A stretch of 64,000 nt of DNA from Flavobacteriales bacterium UBA2669 (GTDB lineage: Bacteria; Bacteroidota; Bacteroidia; Flavobacteriales_E; Vicingaceae): positions 124,001 through 188,000 of the forward strand of contig DEMN01000007.1 of NCBI GenBank assembly GCA_002359215.1, written 5' to 3'. Shown piece by piece: positions 41,856 to 51,114 of the stretch; position 1 is the stretch's first letter, and each line of letters begins with the position of its first letter. Position numbers and translations under genes: made by a program. The notes beneath the pieces were generated by a model. That model made no database searches. It had not been told where the DNA came from and saw only the letters and a list, made by a program, of their open reading frames with translations.

Positions 41856-43940
41856 ATGGCAGTAATAGGAAAAATCAGAGAAAAGTCGTCACTACTTTTA
41901 ATCATTATTGGAGTAGCCATGATGGCGTTTATTTTAGGAGATATGCTTCAGTCAGGGCAATCTTTTTTTAGCTCTAGCAACACAAATGTTGGAGAGATAG
42001 GTGATGTTGAAATTTCAGCTAGAGATTTTGATAGAAAACTAAATGAGTTTATCGCTCAATATGAAATGAATAATGGTCCGGCAGATGCTCAAGTTAGAGA
42101 ATCTATTAAAGAACAAGTGTGGAATGATATTATTCGTGAAGAATTGTTGGTAAAACAATATCAAATTCTTGGTTTAGATGTTAGTCCAAGAGAATTAGAT
42201 GATATGATTACAGGACCAAATCCTCATCCTCAAATTAAACAATCGTTTACTAATCCGGAAACTAACGTTTTTGATCCTAATCAGGTAATTAACTTTTTAA
42301 AAGGGCTAGACAACATGCCTGCTGATAGAAAAAATCAGTGGTTAATGTTTGAAGACGGTTTAATTCAAGAAAGAATGTCTTCAAAGTACAATACACTTAT
42401 TACTAAAGGGATGTTTGCTACAACGGTAATGATTAAAAATGCTTACAAAGAAGAAAATGAAAAGAGAGCAATTAAGTATGTAGTAAAAAGGTTTAATGCA
42501 ATTCCTGATAGTTCGGTAACGGTAACGGATGCTGAAATAAAAGCTTATTACGAAGAACATAAACATGAGTTTAAACAAGAATCATCTCGCTCTTTAGAGT
42601 TTGTAAAATTTGTTGTAGAGCCTTCTGAAGAAGACAGAGAAGCTATAATGGCGCAGCTTAAAGATATTGCAAAAGATTTTAAAACTGCCGAAAGTGATTC
42701 TGCTTTTGTTGTATTTAATTCAGACTTGCCTTTAAGCGAAAGATATTTCAACCAAAATGATTTTCCTTATAATATAGATTCTTCATTCTTTTTTGCTGAA
42801 GTAGGAGAGATGTTTGGTCCATATGAAGAAAACAACACATTTGTAGTTGTTAAAATTTCTGATACTAAGATGATGCCCGACTCGGTAAAAGCGAGACATA
42901 TTTTGGTTAATGCAACTCAACCAGGAGATTCTACGGGATATAAAAAATTGGACTCATTAAAAACAGTAATTAAAAATGGTGGCGATTTTGCTACTCTTGC
43001 CCAAGAACATTCGGATGATGTTGGATCTGCTGTAGAAGGTGGTGACTTAGGTTGGTTTACTGAAGGAACAATGGTTAAACCATTTAATGATGCTTGTTTT
43101 AATGGGAATAAAGGTGATTTAGTAATTGTTCAATCTCAATTTGGATTTCATTTAATTGAAATATTAGACCAAGGTGAAAAAGTGAAGAAAGTTCAGTTAG
43201 CTAAAGTAGCATTAAACATTGCTCCAAGTAGCGAAACTTACGATAAAATTTTTGCTGAGGTAAGCACATTTTATTCAGAAAACAATTCTTCAGATGCTTT
43301 TGTAGAAACGCTTTCTAAGGAAGATGCTAAGTATAAAAAATTAGAAGCAAACGATATTAAAGTTGGTGATAAAACTATTGCTGGTGTTGGTAGTGCAAGA
43401 GAATTAGTGAGATGGGCTTTTAAAAGCGATAAAGGAGCTATTAGTGAGCCTATGCAGTTTGATAATACTTTTGTTGTTGCACATTTAGCTGAAGTTAAAG
43501 AAGACGGTGTAGCTCCATTGGAACAAATTGCTGTAGAAATGGAAATGGCTGCAAAACAAAAGAAGAAAGGTGAGCAAATAAGTAAAGAAATGGAAGGAGA
43601 GACGGATATGCAAAAATTAGCTGAAAAAATAGGTGTACCATTAAGTACAAATTCAGCAATAAATTTTGCTTCTTATTCAGTTCCTGGAATTGGTCAAGAA
43701 CCAAGAGTAATTGGTGTAACGGCAGCACTTAATAAAGGCGAGATTTCTAAAAAACCGGTAATTGGCGGTACAGGCGTATTTATGATATTGGTTGAAGAAG
43801 TTACTCCAGCTCCTGAAACAGCTGATTATACCAATATTAAGCAACAACTAAACAGTAGATATGCTTCAGTAGCTTCGGGTTCGTTAGAAGCTCTAAAAGA
43901 TAAATACGGAGTAGTTGATTTAAGATACAAATTCTATTAA
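41856..43940 (+). CDS. Periplasmic peptidyl-prolyl isomerase, PpiD/SurA type
   Basis: A single N-terminal membrane anchor (about 10-30; LLLIIIGVAMMAFILGDML) is followed by a SurA-N-like helical domain (about 40-220). A parvulin rotamase domain lies near 340-440 (KARHILVNATQPGD ... GGDLGWFTEGTMV), with a second less-conserved parvulin-like region near 460-690. PpiD/SurA proteins help outer-membrane and periplasmic proteins fold after Sec export. The length of 694 residues is typical of Bacteroidota SurA_N_3 proteins. A hairpin terminator follows. Confidence 0.9.
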   Translation: MAVIGKIREKSSLLLIIIGVAMMAFILGDMLQSGQSFFSSSNTNVGEIGDVEISARDFDRKLNEFIAQYEMNNGPADAQVRESIKEQVWNDIIREELLVKQYQILGLDVSPRELDDMITGPNPHPQIKQSFTNPETNVFDPNQVINFLKGLDNMPADRKNQWLMFEDGLIQERMSSKYNTLITKGMFATTVMIKNAYKEENEKRAIKYVVKRFNAIPDSSVTVTDAEIKAYYEEHKHEFKQESSRSLEFVKFVVEPSEEDREAIMAQLKDIAKDFKTAESDSAFVVFNSDLPLSERYFNQNDFPYNIDSSFFFAEVGEMFGPYEENNTFVVVKISDTKMMPDSVKARHILVNATQPGDSTGYKKLDSLKTVIKNGGDFATLAQEHSDDVGSAVEGGDLGWFTEGTMVKPFNDACFNGNKGDLVIVQSQFGFHLIEILDQGEKVKKVQLAKVALNIAPSSETYDKIFAEVSTFYSENNSSDAFVETLSKEDAKYKKLEANDIKVGDKTIAGVGSARELVRWAFKSDKGAISEPMQFDNTFVVAHLAEVKEDGVAPLEQIAVEMEMAAKQKKKGEQISKEMEGETDMQKLAEKIGVPLSTNSAINFASYSVPGIGQEPRVIGVTAALNKGEISKKPVIGGTGVFMILVEEVTPAPETADYTNIKQQLNSRYASVASGSLEALKDKYGVVDLRYKFY

Positions 43941-43962
43941 AAATATATACCTATCTATATTT

Positions 43963-43995
43963 AAAGAGCCAAACAATTTTGTTTGGCTCTTTTTG
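43963..43995 (+). terminator. Intrinsic terminator after the foldase gene
   Basis: AAAGAGCCAAAC and GTTTGGCTCTTT form a perfect 12-bp stem with a 6-base loop, ending in five T residues. Confidence 0.85.
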
Positions 43996-44291
43996 TTTTT
44001 AGTTAAGTAGTTTTTCCATTTGTCTATAAATCAGCTTAAGAACGGTTTTAGTTTGTCGAAAAGCTACTTACTTCTTTCAATCAAAATAATAAGGTCGTTT
44101 AAAAGCATTGCATGAGCTTTTCTTATTTTATAATAACTGGTATTTTATCTTTTATTATTAACTTCAGTTGTTGTTTGGAGTAAAGAAGCTGGATTTCTCT
44201 TAGCAAATATTTCTTTAATGAGAATTTATCCTAACAAATTATACATTTTTGTCATTCTTCCCGTTAAAAAACAGAAAGTAAAGAGCAAAAA
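43996..44291. other. Intergenic region, nothing recognised
   Basis: The 407-bp gap between the foldase gene and the oxidase operon holds a terminator at each end. The A/T-rich middle shows no ORF with plausible coding features, no RNA gene and no repeat that I could identify. Confidence 0.5.
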
Positions 44292-44318
44292 AAAACCATC
44301 TTCTTTATAGACGGTTTT
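44292..44318 (-). terminator. Terminator of the cytochrome oxidase operon
   Basis: On the minus strand AAAACCGTC pairs with GATGGTTTT (one G-U pair) around a 9-base loop, followed by a long T run. It is 29 bp after the subunit IV stop. Confidence 0.7.
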
Positions 44319-44347
44319 AATTTTTGTTTAGATATTTTAAAGGTTAA

Positions 44348-44725
44348 TTAGTATAACCACTTTTCCATCATACCTGAATAAACACCCTCAGTTATTATAT
44401 GATATAATAAATATAATGCAAATAACACAAAAGGAACGATGATAGTATTTTTTAATGCTTTTACTTCATGTTTTAAATGCATATAGTAAGCAACAATATA
44501 GTATGCTTTAGCAATGGTTAAAATAATAAAGGTCATTTTAACAACACCCCAAGAAATACCTATGTTTTTCCATATTAAACCTAGAGTAACCTCTACAGTA
44601 GTAATACCTAAAAGTACCCAAAACATATTCCAAATTACTCTTCTGGTTTTTTTACCTTCCTCTTCAGAGTGGTGAACAGCATATTTGTATGGTTCTGGTG
44701 TATGATGATCGTGTGAATGTTCCAT
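44348..44725 (-). CDS. Cytochrome c oxidase subunit IV (CtaF-like)
   Basis: This 125-residue protein has three membrane helices (about 30-50, 58-82, 92-114) after a His-rich soluble N-terminus, and IAKAYYIVAYYMHLKHE, the family's recognisable core. Subunit IV stabilises the aa3 oxidase. It is the last gene of the operon. Confidence 0.87.
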   Translation of the reverse strand: MEHSHDHHTPEPYKYAVHHSEEEGKKTRRVIWNMFWVLLGITTVEVTLGLIWKNIGISWGVVKMTFIILTIAKAYYIVAYYMHLKHEVKALKNTIIVPFVLFALYLLYHIITEGVYSGMMEKWLY

Positions 44726-44756
44726 ATCTATAAGATTTTTAATGTGTTTAATTTAT

Positions 44757-45617
44757 TTATATTAAGTAGAAAAATGTAAATACAAATACCCATACTAAGT
44801 CCACAAAATGCCAGTATAAACCTACTTTTTCTACCATTTCATAATGACCTCTTTTTTGGTAAGTACCCATTATTACGTTAACAAAAACAATAAAATTTAT
44901 TACTACCCCACTAAATACGTGAGTTCCGTGGAAACCTGTAATAAAGAAGAAGAAATCTCCAAATAAAGGATGTCCATACTCATTGTGTGTTAAGTTAGCA
45001 CCATGAATTTCTTTTCCATTGGTTATAAATTCATTCAGTTGAGCTCCAGTAATTGTAATATAATCTGCACCATCTTTCCAAGGTAATAATAAAGCTTGTT
45101 TTGATTCATCTGTCCAGCGAGCAATAATGCCTTTTGTAGACTCTACTGTTCCATCAGGAAGTGTAAAATATCCTTTACCTAATTCAATAGCACCTAATTC
45201 TGTACCGTGAATAAAGTGATACCACTCCCATGCTTGAGAACCTAAGAATATTGCTCCACCAATTAAGGTTAATCCTAACCACAGAGTAACTCCTTTTTTA
45301 TCCATTCTATGACCAGCTTCAACAGCTAATACCATGGTTACAGAACTCATGATAAGGATGAATGTCATCAATGCAACATAAAGCAATGGATGATTTCCAT
45401 GCATAAAAGGAAAATGTGTAAATACATTTTCGGCAGATGGCCATATACTTGAATAATAGTGACGGTAGAATCCATAAGCAGATAAGAAACCTGTAAAGGT
45501 TAATGCATCCGAAATAAGGAAAAACCACATCATTAATTTTCCATAACTTGCACCATAAGGAGAAACATTATTTCCTCCCCATGCAGTTTTACTATCCATT
45601 ACTGTTGAATTTGACAT
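44757..45617 (-). CDS. ctaE: Cytochrome c oxidase subunit III
   Basis: Subunit III (286 residues) has about seven helices, with KLMMWFFLISDALTFTGF at the start and FFFITGFHGTHVFSGVVINF and GLYWHFVDLVWVFVFTFFYL at the end, all standard. An extra hydrophilic segment (about 120-190) is inserted between helices. It lies 12 bp after a shorter subunit III paralog, an arrangement common in Bacteroidota. Confidence 0.93.
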   Translation of the reverse strand: MSNSTVMDSKTAWGGNNVSPYGASYGKLMMWFFLISDALTFTGFLSAYGFYRHYYSSIWPSAENVFTHFPFMHGNHPLLYVALMTFILIMSSVTMVLAVEAGHRMDKKGVTLWLGLTLIGGAIFLGSQAWEWYHFIHGTELGAIELGKGYFTLPDGTVESTKGIIARWTDESKQALLLPWKDGADYITITGAQLNEFITNGKEIHGANLTHNEYGHPLFGDFFFFITGFHGTHVFSGVVINFIVFVNVIMGTYQKRGHYEMVEKVGLYWHFVDLVWVFVFTFFYLI

Positions 45618-45629
45618 ATTTGTTATTAT

Positions 45630-46220
45630 TTATGCTATAAATATTAAAAATAAATAAAGATACACCCATAAGGCAGTTAGAAAATGCCAATAAGTAGAAC
45701 TTAGTTGAACACCTAATAAATTTTCTGTGTTATATTTTTCTTTTATTGATTTAATATTAACTACTAAAAGACTAATTAAACCTCCCAATAAATGAAGCAA
45801 GTGTAAAGCTGTTAGTGCATAAAAGTATGAGCCTGTTGCACTACTTTCACTCCCTGCCCAAACAACACCGTTTTTATATAAATCTGTCCATGCTATATAT
45901 TGTGTTACTGTAAAAAGTAAACCTAATAGTAATGTTGCTAAAATAAAGAGTTTACCTTTAGTTAATTGATTATTTTTTAAACTACGCTCTCCTATATAAA
46001 AAGTAAGACTACTCAATAATATAAAAACTGTACTTATCGCAAAAGCAGAAGGAATCTGTATGGTTTCCCAAACAGCAGTTCCTTTACTAACAATTACAGC
46101 ACTAGTAAGTCCAGCAAAGAACATAACAATACTCATTAGACCAATCCACAACAAAGGCTTAGCAGTCTTTTGTTTAATTTCTTTTTTGTAATCGTTATTT
46201 TCCAATGTTATACTAGTCAT
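45630..46220 (-). CDS. Heme-copper oxidase subunit III paralog (short form)
   Basis: This 196-residue protein has five helices; PLLWIGLMSIVMFFAGLTSA near the start and ALHLLHLLGGLISLLV and YWHFLTALWVYLYLFLIF at the end are subunit III features. It is shorter than the next gene and may be a second subunit III of the complex. It lies 22 bp after subunit I. Confidence 0.88.
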   Translation of the reverse strand: MTSITLENNDYKKEIKQKTAKPLLWIGLMSIVMFFAGLTSAVIVSKGTAVWETIQIPSAFAISTVFILLSSLTFYIGERSLKNNQLTKGKLFILATLLLGLLFTVTQYIAWTDLYKNGVVWAGSESSATGSYFYALTALHLLHLLGGLISLLVVNIKSIKEKYNTENLLGVQLSSTYWHFLTALWVYLYLFLIFIA

Positions 46221-46242
46221 TTAATAGCTAATTAAGTATAAA

Positions 46243-48027
46243 TTAATGTCCTCCATCTTTTTCATTTGGACCTAATGGCACCACTTGAGAAATAAAATCT
46301 TCTCCATTAACATAGTCACCATTTTCATCAACTTTACTATAATCGTAAGCCCATCTATGTACTTCAGGAATTTCACCTGGCCAGTTTCCGTGAATATGTT
46401 CAACAGGAGCAGTCCATTCTAAGCTATTTGCTCTCCATGGGTTTTGGGAAGCTCTAGGTCCCCTTAAAGCACTATAGAAGAAGTTGAATACAAATAATAA
46501 TTGTGCAAAAGCAGCAACTATAGCAAACCAAGTTATTAATTCATTAATGTCAAGCATGTTATCAAATAGAGGAAATTCAGAATTAGTGTAATATCTTCTT
46601 GGTACACCGGCAAGACCTAAAAAGTGCATTGGAAAGAAAACACCATAAGCACATACGATGGTTATCCAAAAATGAAAAAATCCAATAGTGTTGTTCATCA
46701 TTCGACCAAACATTTTTGGAAACCAATGGTAAACTCCTGCAAACATTCCAAATATTGCGGATAATCCCATAACAATATGGAAGTGACCTACTACAAAATA
46801 AGTGTCATGTATATTAATATCTAAAGCAGAATCTCCTAAAATTAAACCAGTAACTCCACCAGAAATAAATGTTGATACTAATCCAATACTAAAGAGCATT
46901 GCTGGAGAGAAAATAATATTTCCTTTCCATAATGTGGTTATGTAATTAAATACCTTAACGGCTGAAGGAATTGCAATAAGTAATGTGGTAAATGTAAATA
47001 CTGCTCCTAAGAATGGATTCATACCTGTAACAAACATATGGTGTCCCCAAACAATTACAGATAAGAAAGCTATTGCTAAAATTGAAGTTACCATTGCTCT
47101 ATATCCAAAAATAGGTTTTCTAGACATGGTAGAAACTATTTCTGAAGTAATACCTAATGCTGGAAGCAATACAATATATACTTCAGGATGACCTAAGAAC
47201 CAGAATAAGTGTTCAAATAAAATTGGACTACCTCCTGAGTGTTCTAGCACTTGTCCACCAATATAAATATCTGATAAATAAAAACTTGTTCCGAAACTTC
47301 TATCAAAAATTAATAATAATGCTGCTGAAAGAAGAACAGGGAATGAAAGAACACCTAAAATAGCTGTAACTAAGAATGCCCAAATAGTAAGTGGTAATCT
47401 TGTCATAGTCATACCTTTTGTTCTTAAGTTTAAAATAGTAACTATATAATTCAAACTACCTAACAACGAGCTTGCAATAAATATTGCCATAGATATTAAC
47501 CATAGTGTCATACCTAAACCTGAACCTGGTATTGCTTGAGGTAATGCGCTTAAAGGAGGATAGATTGTCCAACCTGCTGATGCAGCACCACCTTCTACAC
47601 CAAGTGAAATTAACATAATAATAGTTGACACAAAGAAAAACCAATAAGATAACATATTAAGAAAACCTGAAGCCATATCTCTCGCTCCAATTTGCAAAGG
47701 AATAAGTAAGTTACTAAAAGTTCCACTTAAACCTGCAGTCAATAGGAAGAATACCATAATAGTTCCATGCATGGTAACTAGAGCTAAGTATTTATCTGGA
47801 GCCATTACTCCATTTTCGGCCCAACTTCCTAAGAAAAAATCTATAGCCCAAAAACTTTCTCCAGGAAAGCCCAATTGCAATCTAAACAAAGTTGACATTA
47901 CCATCCCTATGAATCCCATAAGAAATCCAGTAATTAAAAACTGTTTAGAAATCATCTTATGATCTTGACTAAAGATGTATTTAAATAAAAAATCTTGTTC
48001 TTCGTGATGATGATGTGTTGCACTCAT
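46243..48027 (-). CDS. ctaD: Cytochrome c oxidase subunit I
   Basis: Subunit I (594 residues, 12 helices) carries heme a and the heme a3-CuB site where O2 is reduced. Ligand regions are clear: MHGTIMVFF, GHPEVYIVLLP (with the His-Tyr pair), GHHMFVTGM, and VGHFHIVMG. A C-terminal soluble extension ends in charged residues. The middle of the operon between subunits II and III is the usual place. Confidence 0.97.
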   Translation of the reverse strand: MSATHHHHEEQDFLFKYIFSQDHKMISKQFLITGFLMGFIGMVMSTLFRLQLGFPGESFWAIDFFLGSWAENGVMAPDKYLALVTMHGTIMVFFLLTAGLSGTFSNLLIPLQIGARDMASGFLNMLSYWFFFVSTIIMLISLGVEGGAASAGWTIYPPLSALPQAIPGSGLGMTLWLISMAIFIASSLLGSLNYIVTILNLRTKGMTMTRLPLTIWAFLVTAILGVLSFPVLLSAALLLIFDRSFGTSFYLSDIYIGGQVLEHSGGSPILFEHLFWFLGHPEVYIVLLPALGITSEIVSTMSRKPIFGYRAMVTSILAIAFLSVIVWGHHMFVTGMNPFLGAVFTFTTLLIAIPSAVKVFNYITTLWKGNIIFSPAMLFSIGLVSTFISGGVTGLILGDSALDINIHDTYFVVGHFHIVMGLSAIFGMFAGVYHWFPKMFGRMMNNTIGFFHFWITIVCAYGVFFPMHFLGLAGVPRRYYTNSEFPLFDNMLDINELITWFAIVAAFAQLLFVFNFFYSALRGPRASQNPWRANSLEWTAPVEHIHGNWPGEIPEVHRWAYDYSKVDENGDYVNGEDFISQVVPLGPNEKDGGH

Positions 48028-48086
48028 ATAATTTATGTATTATAATATCTTAAATTAAATCTTTATTTTTTACTTACTATAGAATT

Positions 48087-49061
48087 TTAATTTTCAGCAA
48101 ATTGTTTTTGTTCAGCTAACCATTTCTCATAATCTTCTTTACTCTCAACTATTATATCCATTTGCATATTGTAGTGAGCAGCACCACAAATCTTATTACA
48201 TAATAGAATGTAGTTAAAATCCTTATTATTAGTAATTTTCTTCATCTCCTTGGTAGTTATAGTAGGAACGAAATTAAATTGAGTTTTAACTCCAGGAACA
48301 CAGTTCATTTGAGCTCTAAAGTGTGGCATGTAAGCACTATGAATTACATCGATTGATCTAAATACAAATTGAACAGGAACTCCAACAGGAAGGTGAATCT
48401 CTCCTCTAACAACTTTGTCATCTTTAGCATTTTTATCATTAATATCAATACCCATTGCATTTATACCTTCAATAAATTCAACTCCTGCTCGACCTAGTTT
48501 TCCATCATTACCTGCATACCTTGCATTCCAAGAAAATTGTTGAGCTTGAACCTCAATTAATACATGTTCTTTCTCACTATCAACAGGGGTCATAATTTCA
48601 TTCCAACTACTTAATCCAAATAAAATTAATACAGTTAATGCAATAGAAGGGATAATTGTCCATACTAATTCTAATTTGTTAGAGTGAGAAAAGAAAACTG
48701 CTTTTCTGTTAGGGTTGTGAGCATATTTATAGGCAAACCAAAATAAGAAAATATGGGTAATTATAAATACAGGTATAATGAAAGCATAGGTAATATTTAA
48801 TAGTTTGTCAGTTACAACTCCATGTTCAGAAGCCGATACAGGGAGCATTAAATCACCCCACTTCCAAACTTGCCATGCAAAGAATGCAAAATAAGCAACT
48901 AAAAAAACAAGCATTAGCAGTGCTTGAGTTTTGTTTTGTTTTTTAGTAACTTCATAAATTACTTTACCTTTGTTTATTGCCCAAAGTTCTGCTATTTTAA
49001 GTGTTTGAACAGCAGATATTACAATTAATAAAACTGCAACTATTGCTACTAAAGCTACCAT
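48087..49061 (-). CDS. ctaC: Cytochrome c oxidase subunit II
   Basis: Subunit II (324 residues) carries the CuA site that takes electrons from cytochrome c. VIHSAYMPHFRAQMN and CNKICGAAHYNMQM contain the His, two Cys, His and Met ligands. Four hydrophobic helices (about 1-20, 47-66, 88-110, 133-152) precede the cupredoxin domain, two more than in classical subunit II, as seen in Bacteroidota. It is the first gene of the operon; TATTTTTG at 49158-49165 is the probable promoter. Confidence 0.95.
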   Translation of the reverse strand: MVALVAIVAVLLIVISAVQTLKIAELWAINKGKVIYEVTKKQNKTQALLMLVFLVAYFAFFAWQVWKWGDLMLPVSASEHGVVTDKLLNITYAFIIPVFIITHIFLFWFAYKYAHNPNRKAVFFSHSNKLELVWTIIPSIALTVLILFGLSSWNEIMTPVDSEKEHVLIEVQAQQFSWNARYAGNDGKLGRAGVEFIEGINAMGIDINDKNAKDDKVVRGEIHLPVGVPVQFVFRSIDVIHSAYMPHFRAQMNCVPGVKTQFNFVPTITTKEMKKITNNKDFNYILLCNKICGAAHYNMQMDIIVESKEDYEKWLAEQKQFAEN

Positions 49062-49134
49062 ACGTTTTTGTTAGATTGATATAAAAAATTAATTTCTTTA
49101 AATTTAAATGAGTAAAATCATATATAGGTTATGA

Positions 49135-49146
49135 TTATGCGCATAA
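49135..49146. promoter_or_regulatory. 12-bp palindrome TTATGCGCATAA in the oxidase leader
   Basis: A perfect 12-bp palindrome sits just downstream of the predicted start of the oxidase transcript. It is a candidate repressor or activator site. It lies in the 309-bp gap 49062-49370, which otherwise holds two divergent promoters and no gene. Confidence 0.4.
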
Positions 49147-49157
49147 AAAATTATCGC

Positions 49158-49186
49158 CAAAAATACAATAGATATTTATTATTCAA
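49158..49186 (-). promoter_or_regulatory. Promoter of the oxidase operon
   Basis: On the minus strand a -7 TATTTTTG (49165-49158) lies 18 bp from a -33 TTG (49186-49184). The leader to ctaC would be about 90 nt. Confidence 0.55.
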
Positions 49187-49296
49187 AACAAATTTCAAAA
49201 AATAATACAATAAATTTCTCCTTGAACATTTGTTTAGACTGATTCTAATTAATTTACAAGATTTTATAGGTTTAGAAAAAATACACCAAAAAATAA

Positions 49297-49328
49297 TTGT
49301 GTATTTATAGAATAAAGTAATATATTTG
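49297..49328 (+). promoter_or_regulatory. Promoter of the PorG-like gene
   Basis: A -33 TTG (49297-49299) and an exact -7 TATATTTG (49321-49328) are 21 bp apart, 42 bp before the ATG. Confidence 0.6.
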
Positions 49329-49370
49329 CAAACTGTTTATTTTAACTATTTGATAAATAACATGTAAGGC

Positions 49371-50294
49371 ATGCGGCAAGTACTACTAATTAGTCTTTTA
49401 TTACTATTGTTACCTTCTTTTTTTCAGGCTCAAACTTGGAAAAGACAACGAACTGAATATGTTTTTGCTATAGGAGCAACTAATTTTTTAGGAGATTTAG
49501 GTGGTGCTGATCAAATTGGAACTAATGGATTAAGAGATTTTGAACCAAGTGCAACTCGTTTTGGAGTTGGATTAGGTTATAGATATCAATTAGGAAGAGA
49601 TTGGTATGTAAAAGGTAGTGGATATTATTTAAGGTTTAGTGGAGATGATGCACTTACTAAAGAGCCTGCAAGAGCTGCACGTCAATTGAATTTTCGATCT
49701 CATGTTGTAGAACTTTCAGCTCAGTTGGAATATATGCTTATTAAGCAAAAATCTGGTCATTTATATAAATTAAGAGGAGTAAGAGGTAAAAGTTGGTTTA
49801 AATTTGAGGTTTATCTTTTTGGTGGAGTTGGTGGTATTTGGTTTGATCCTCAAGGAAAAGATAAAAGAGATGACTGGCATAGATTAAAGCCGTTACATAC
49901 AGAAGGGCAAGGGTTGCCAGGTGGGCCTGATCAGTATAGCGGATTCTCATTAGTTATTCCTTATGGAATTGGAATTAAACGTAATTTGGGTGGTTCGGCA
50001 CGAATGCGTAACTTCAGTCAATGGAGTATTAGTTTAGAATTAAGTATGAGAAAAACATTTACAGATTATATAGACGATGTAAGTACTTACTATTATGGTA
50101 CAGACCAAATAAGAGAAGCCTATGGAGATAAGGCTGCTTATTTTGCAGATCCTTCTGGTAGAATTACTGATCATACACTTTATGGAGATTTACAACAAAG
50201 AGGAGATAAAAGCGATAATGATTCTTATATGATGGGTATGATTACTGTAAACTACAAGATAAGTAAGCGTAGAAGAAACCTTCCTAAATTCTAA
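49371..50294 (+). CDS. PorG/DUF6089-like outer-membrane barrel protein
   Basis: A signal peptide (about 1-20, ending FFQAQ) precedes an outer-membrane barrel with alternating hydrophobic strands. It begins with FAIGATNFLGDLGG and ends in KISKRRRNLPKF. The opening pattern and the tandem position before a shorter relative place it with DUF6089/PorG-type proteins, which serve the type IX secretion system in Bacteroidota. The 307 residues are longer than PorG, with inserts around 120-200. It heads the cluster porG-like, porG, uppS, bamA, ompH, ompH. Confidence 0.72.
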   Translation: MRQVLLISLLLLLLPSFFQAQTWKRQRTEYVFAIGATNFLGDLGGADQIGTNGLRDFEPSATRFGVGLGYRYQLGRDWYVKGSGYYLRFSGDDALTKEPARAARQLNFRSHVVELSAQLEYMLIKQKSGHLYKLRGVRGKSWFKFEVYLFGGVGGIWFDPQGKDKRDDWHRLKPLHTEGQGLPGGPDQYSGFSLVIPYGIGIKRNLGGSARMRNFSQWSISLELSMRKTFTDYIDDVSTYYYGTDQIREAYGDKAAYFADPSGRITDHTLYGDLQQRGDKSDNDSYMMGMITVNYKISKRRRNLPKF

Positions 50295-50364
50295 TTTTAT
50301 ACTATTTTCTGTAGATACGATAAGTATATAATATTTCATTACTTATCTCGTTAGTTGAGCTGTT

Positions 50365-51075
50365 ATGAAATTCGTAAAATTTTATTTATTTGTAGTCATC
50401 ATAATTTTTTCATCAAAATTATTTTCCCAACATTCTGAACTAGGCTTAGGTGGTGGAATAGCATATTATGCTGGAGAACTTAATCCTACTCCCAATATAA
50501 TGAATAAATTACGTCCAACTTTTGGTGTTTTTTACAGAAAAAATCTAAGTTATAGATATTCGTTACGTTTCGGTGGTCATTATGCTAAACTTGCTGCTGA
50601 AGATAAAATTAAAACAAACGAGAATATTAATTTTTTTGAAACTAGAAATTATTCCTTCGCAAGCACTTTGTTAGATGCTTATGGTGTAATTGAGTTTAAT
50701 TTTTTTCCTTATCAGTTAAATAATGACATAACAGCTACGGTTACACCGTTTGTTTTTATTGGTGTAGCCGGATTTTATACCAATCCGGAAGTAGAAAATA
50801 ATATGACTAACACATCTTATGGTACTTCAACAACAGCATTAGCAATACCATTTGGGTTAGGTATAAAATCTAATTTTATTCAGAATTTGGGTCTGAATAT
50901 AGAATGGACCTACAGAAAAACTTATTCAGATTTAGTGGATGGACTTGAAAGTCTTCATTTTAATGGCTATCAACTAAGTAATTCTCAAAATAATGATTGG
51001 TATGCTTTTGTGACAATTTCATTAAGTTATAAATTTTTAAGAAAAACAGACAAATGTTCCTTTCCTATTAATTAG
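50365..51075 (+). CDS. porG: PorG-like T9SS outer-membrane protein (DUF6089)
   Basis: A signal peptide (about 1-21) is followed by a barrel starting LGLGGGIAYYAGELNP and including WTYRKTYSDLVDGL, as in DUF6089/PorG. PorG is an outer-membrane component of the type IX secretion machinery. The gene directly precedes uppS and bamA, as seen in other Flavobacteriia. The symbol is assigned on family and neighbourhood, not on a search. Confidence 0.75.
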   Translation: MKFVKFYLFVVIIIFSSKLFSQHSELGLGGGIAYYAGELNPTPNIMNKLRPTFGVFYRKNLSYRYSLRFGGHYAKLAAEDKIKTNENINFFETRNYSFASTLLDAYGVIEFNFFPYQLNNDITATVTPFVFIGVAGFYTNPEVENNMTNTSYGTSTTALAIPFGLGIKSNFIQNLGLNIEWTYRKTYSDLVDGLESLHFNGYQLSNSQNNDWYAFVTISLSYKFLRKTDKCSFPIN

Positions 51076-51082
51076 TGATTGT

Positions 51083-51090
51083 TATATTTG
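51083..51090 (+). promoter_or_regulatory. -7 element TATATTTG of uppS
   Basis: It is an exact match 25 bp before the uppS ATG at 51115 and just after the porG stop. It argues against the upstream TTG start at 51079. Confidence 0.5.
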
Positions 51091-51114
51091 CGTCTTGCTA
51101 TTTTTAAGCATCCA

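Noticed and set aside
46985..47363. Plus-strand ORFs within ctaD
   Set aside because: They are antisense shadows of a well-conserved gene with no independent start signals.
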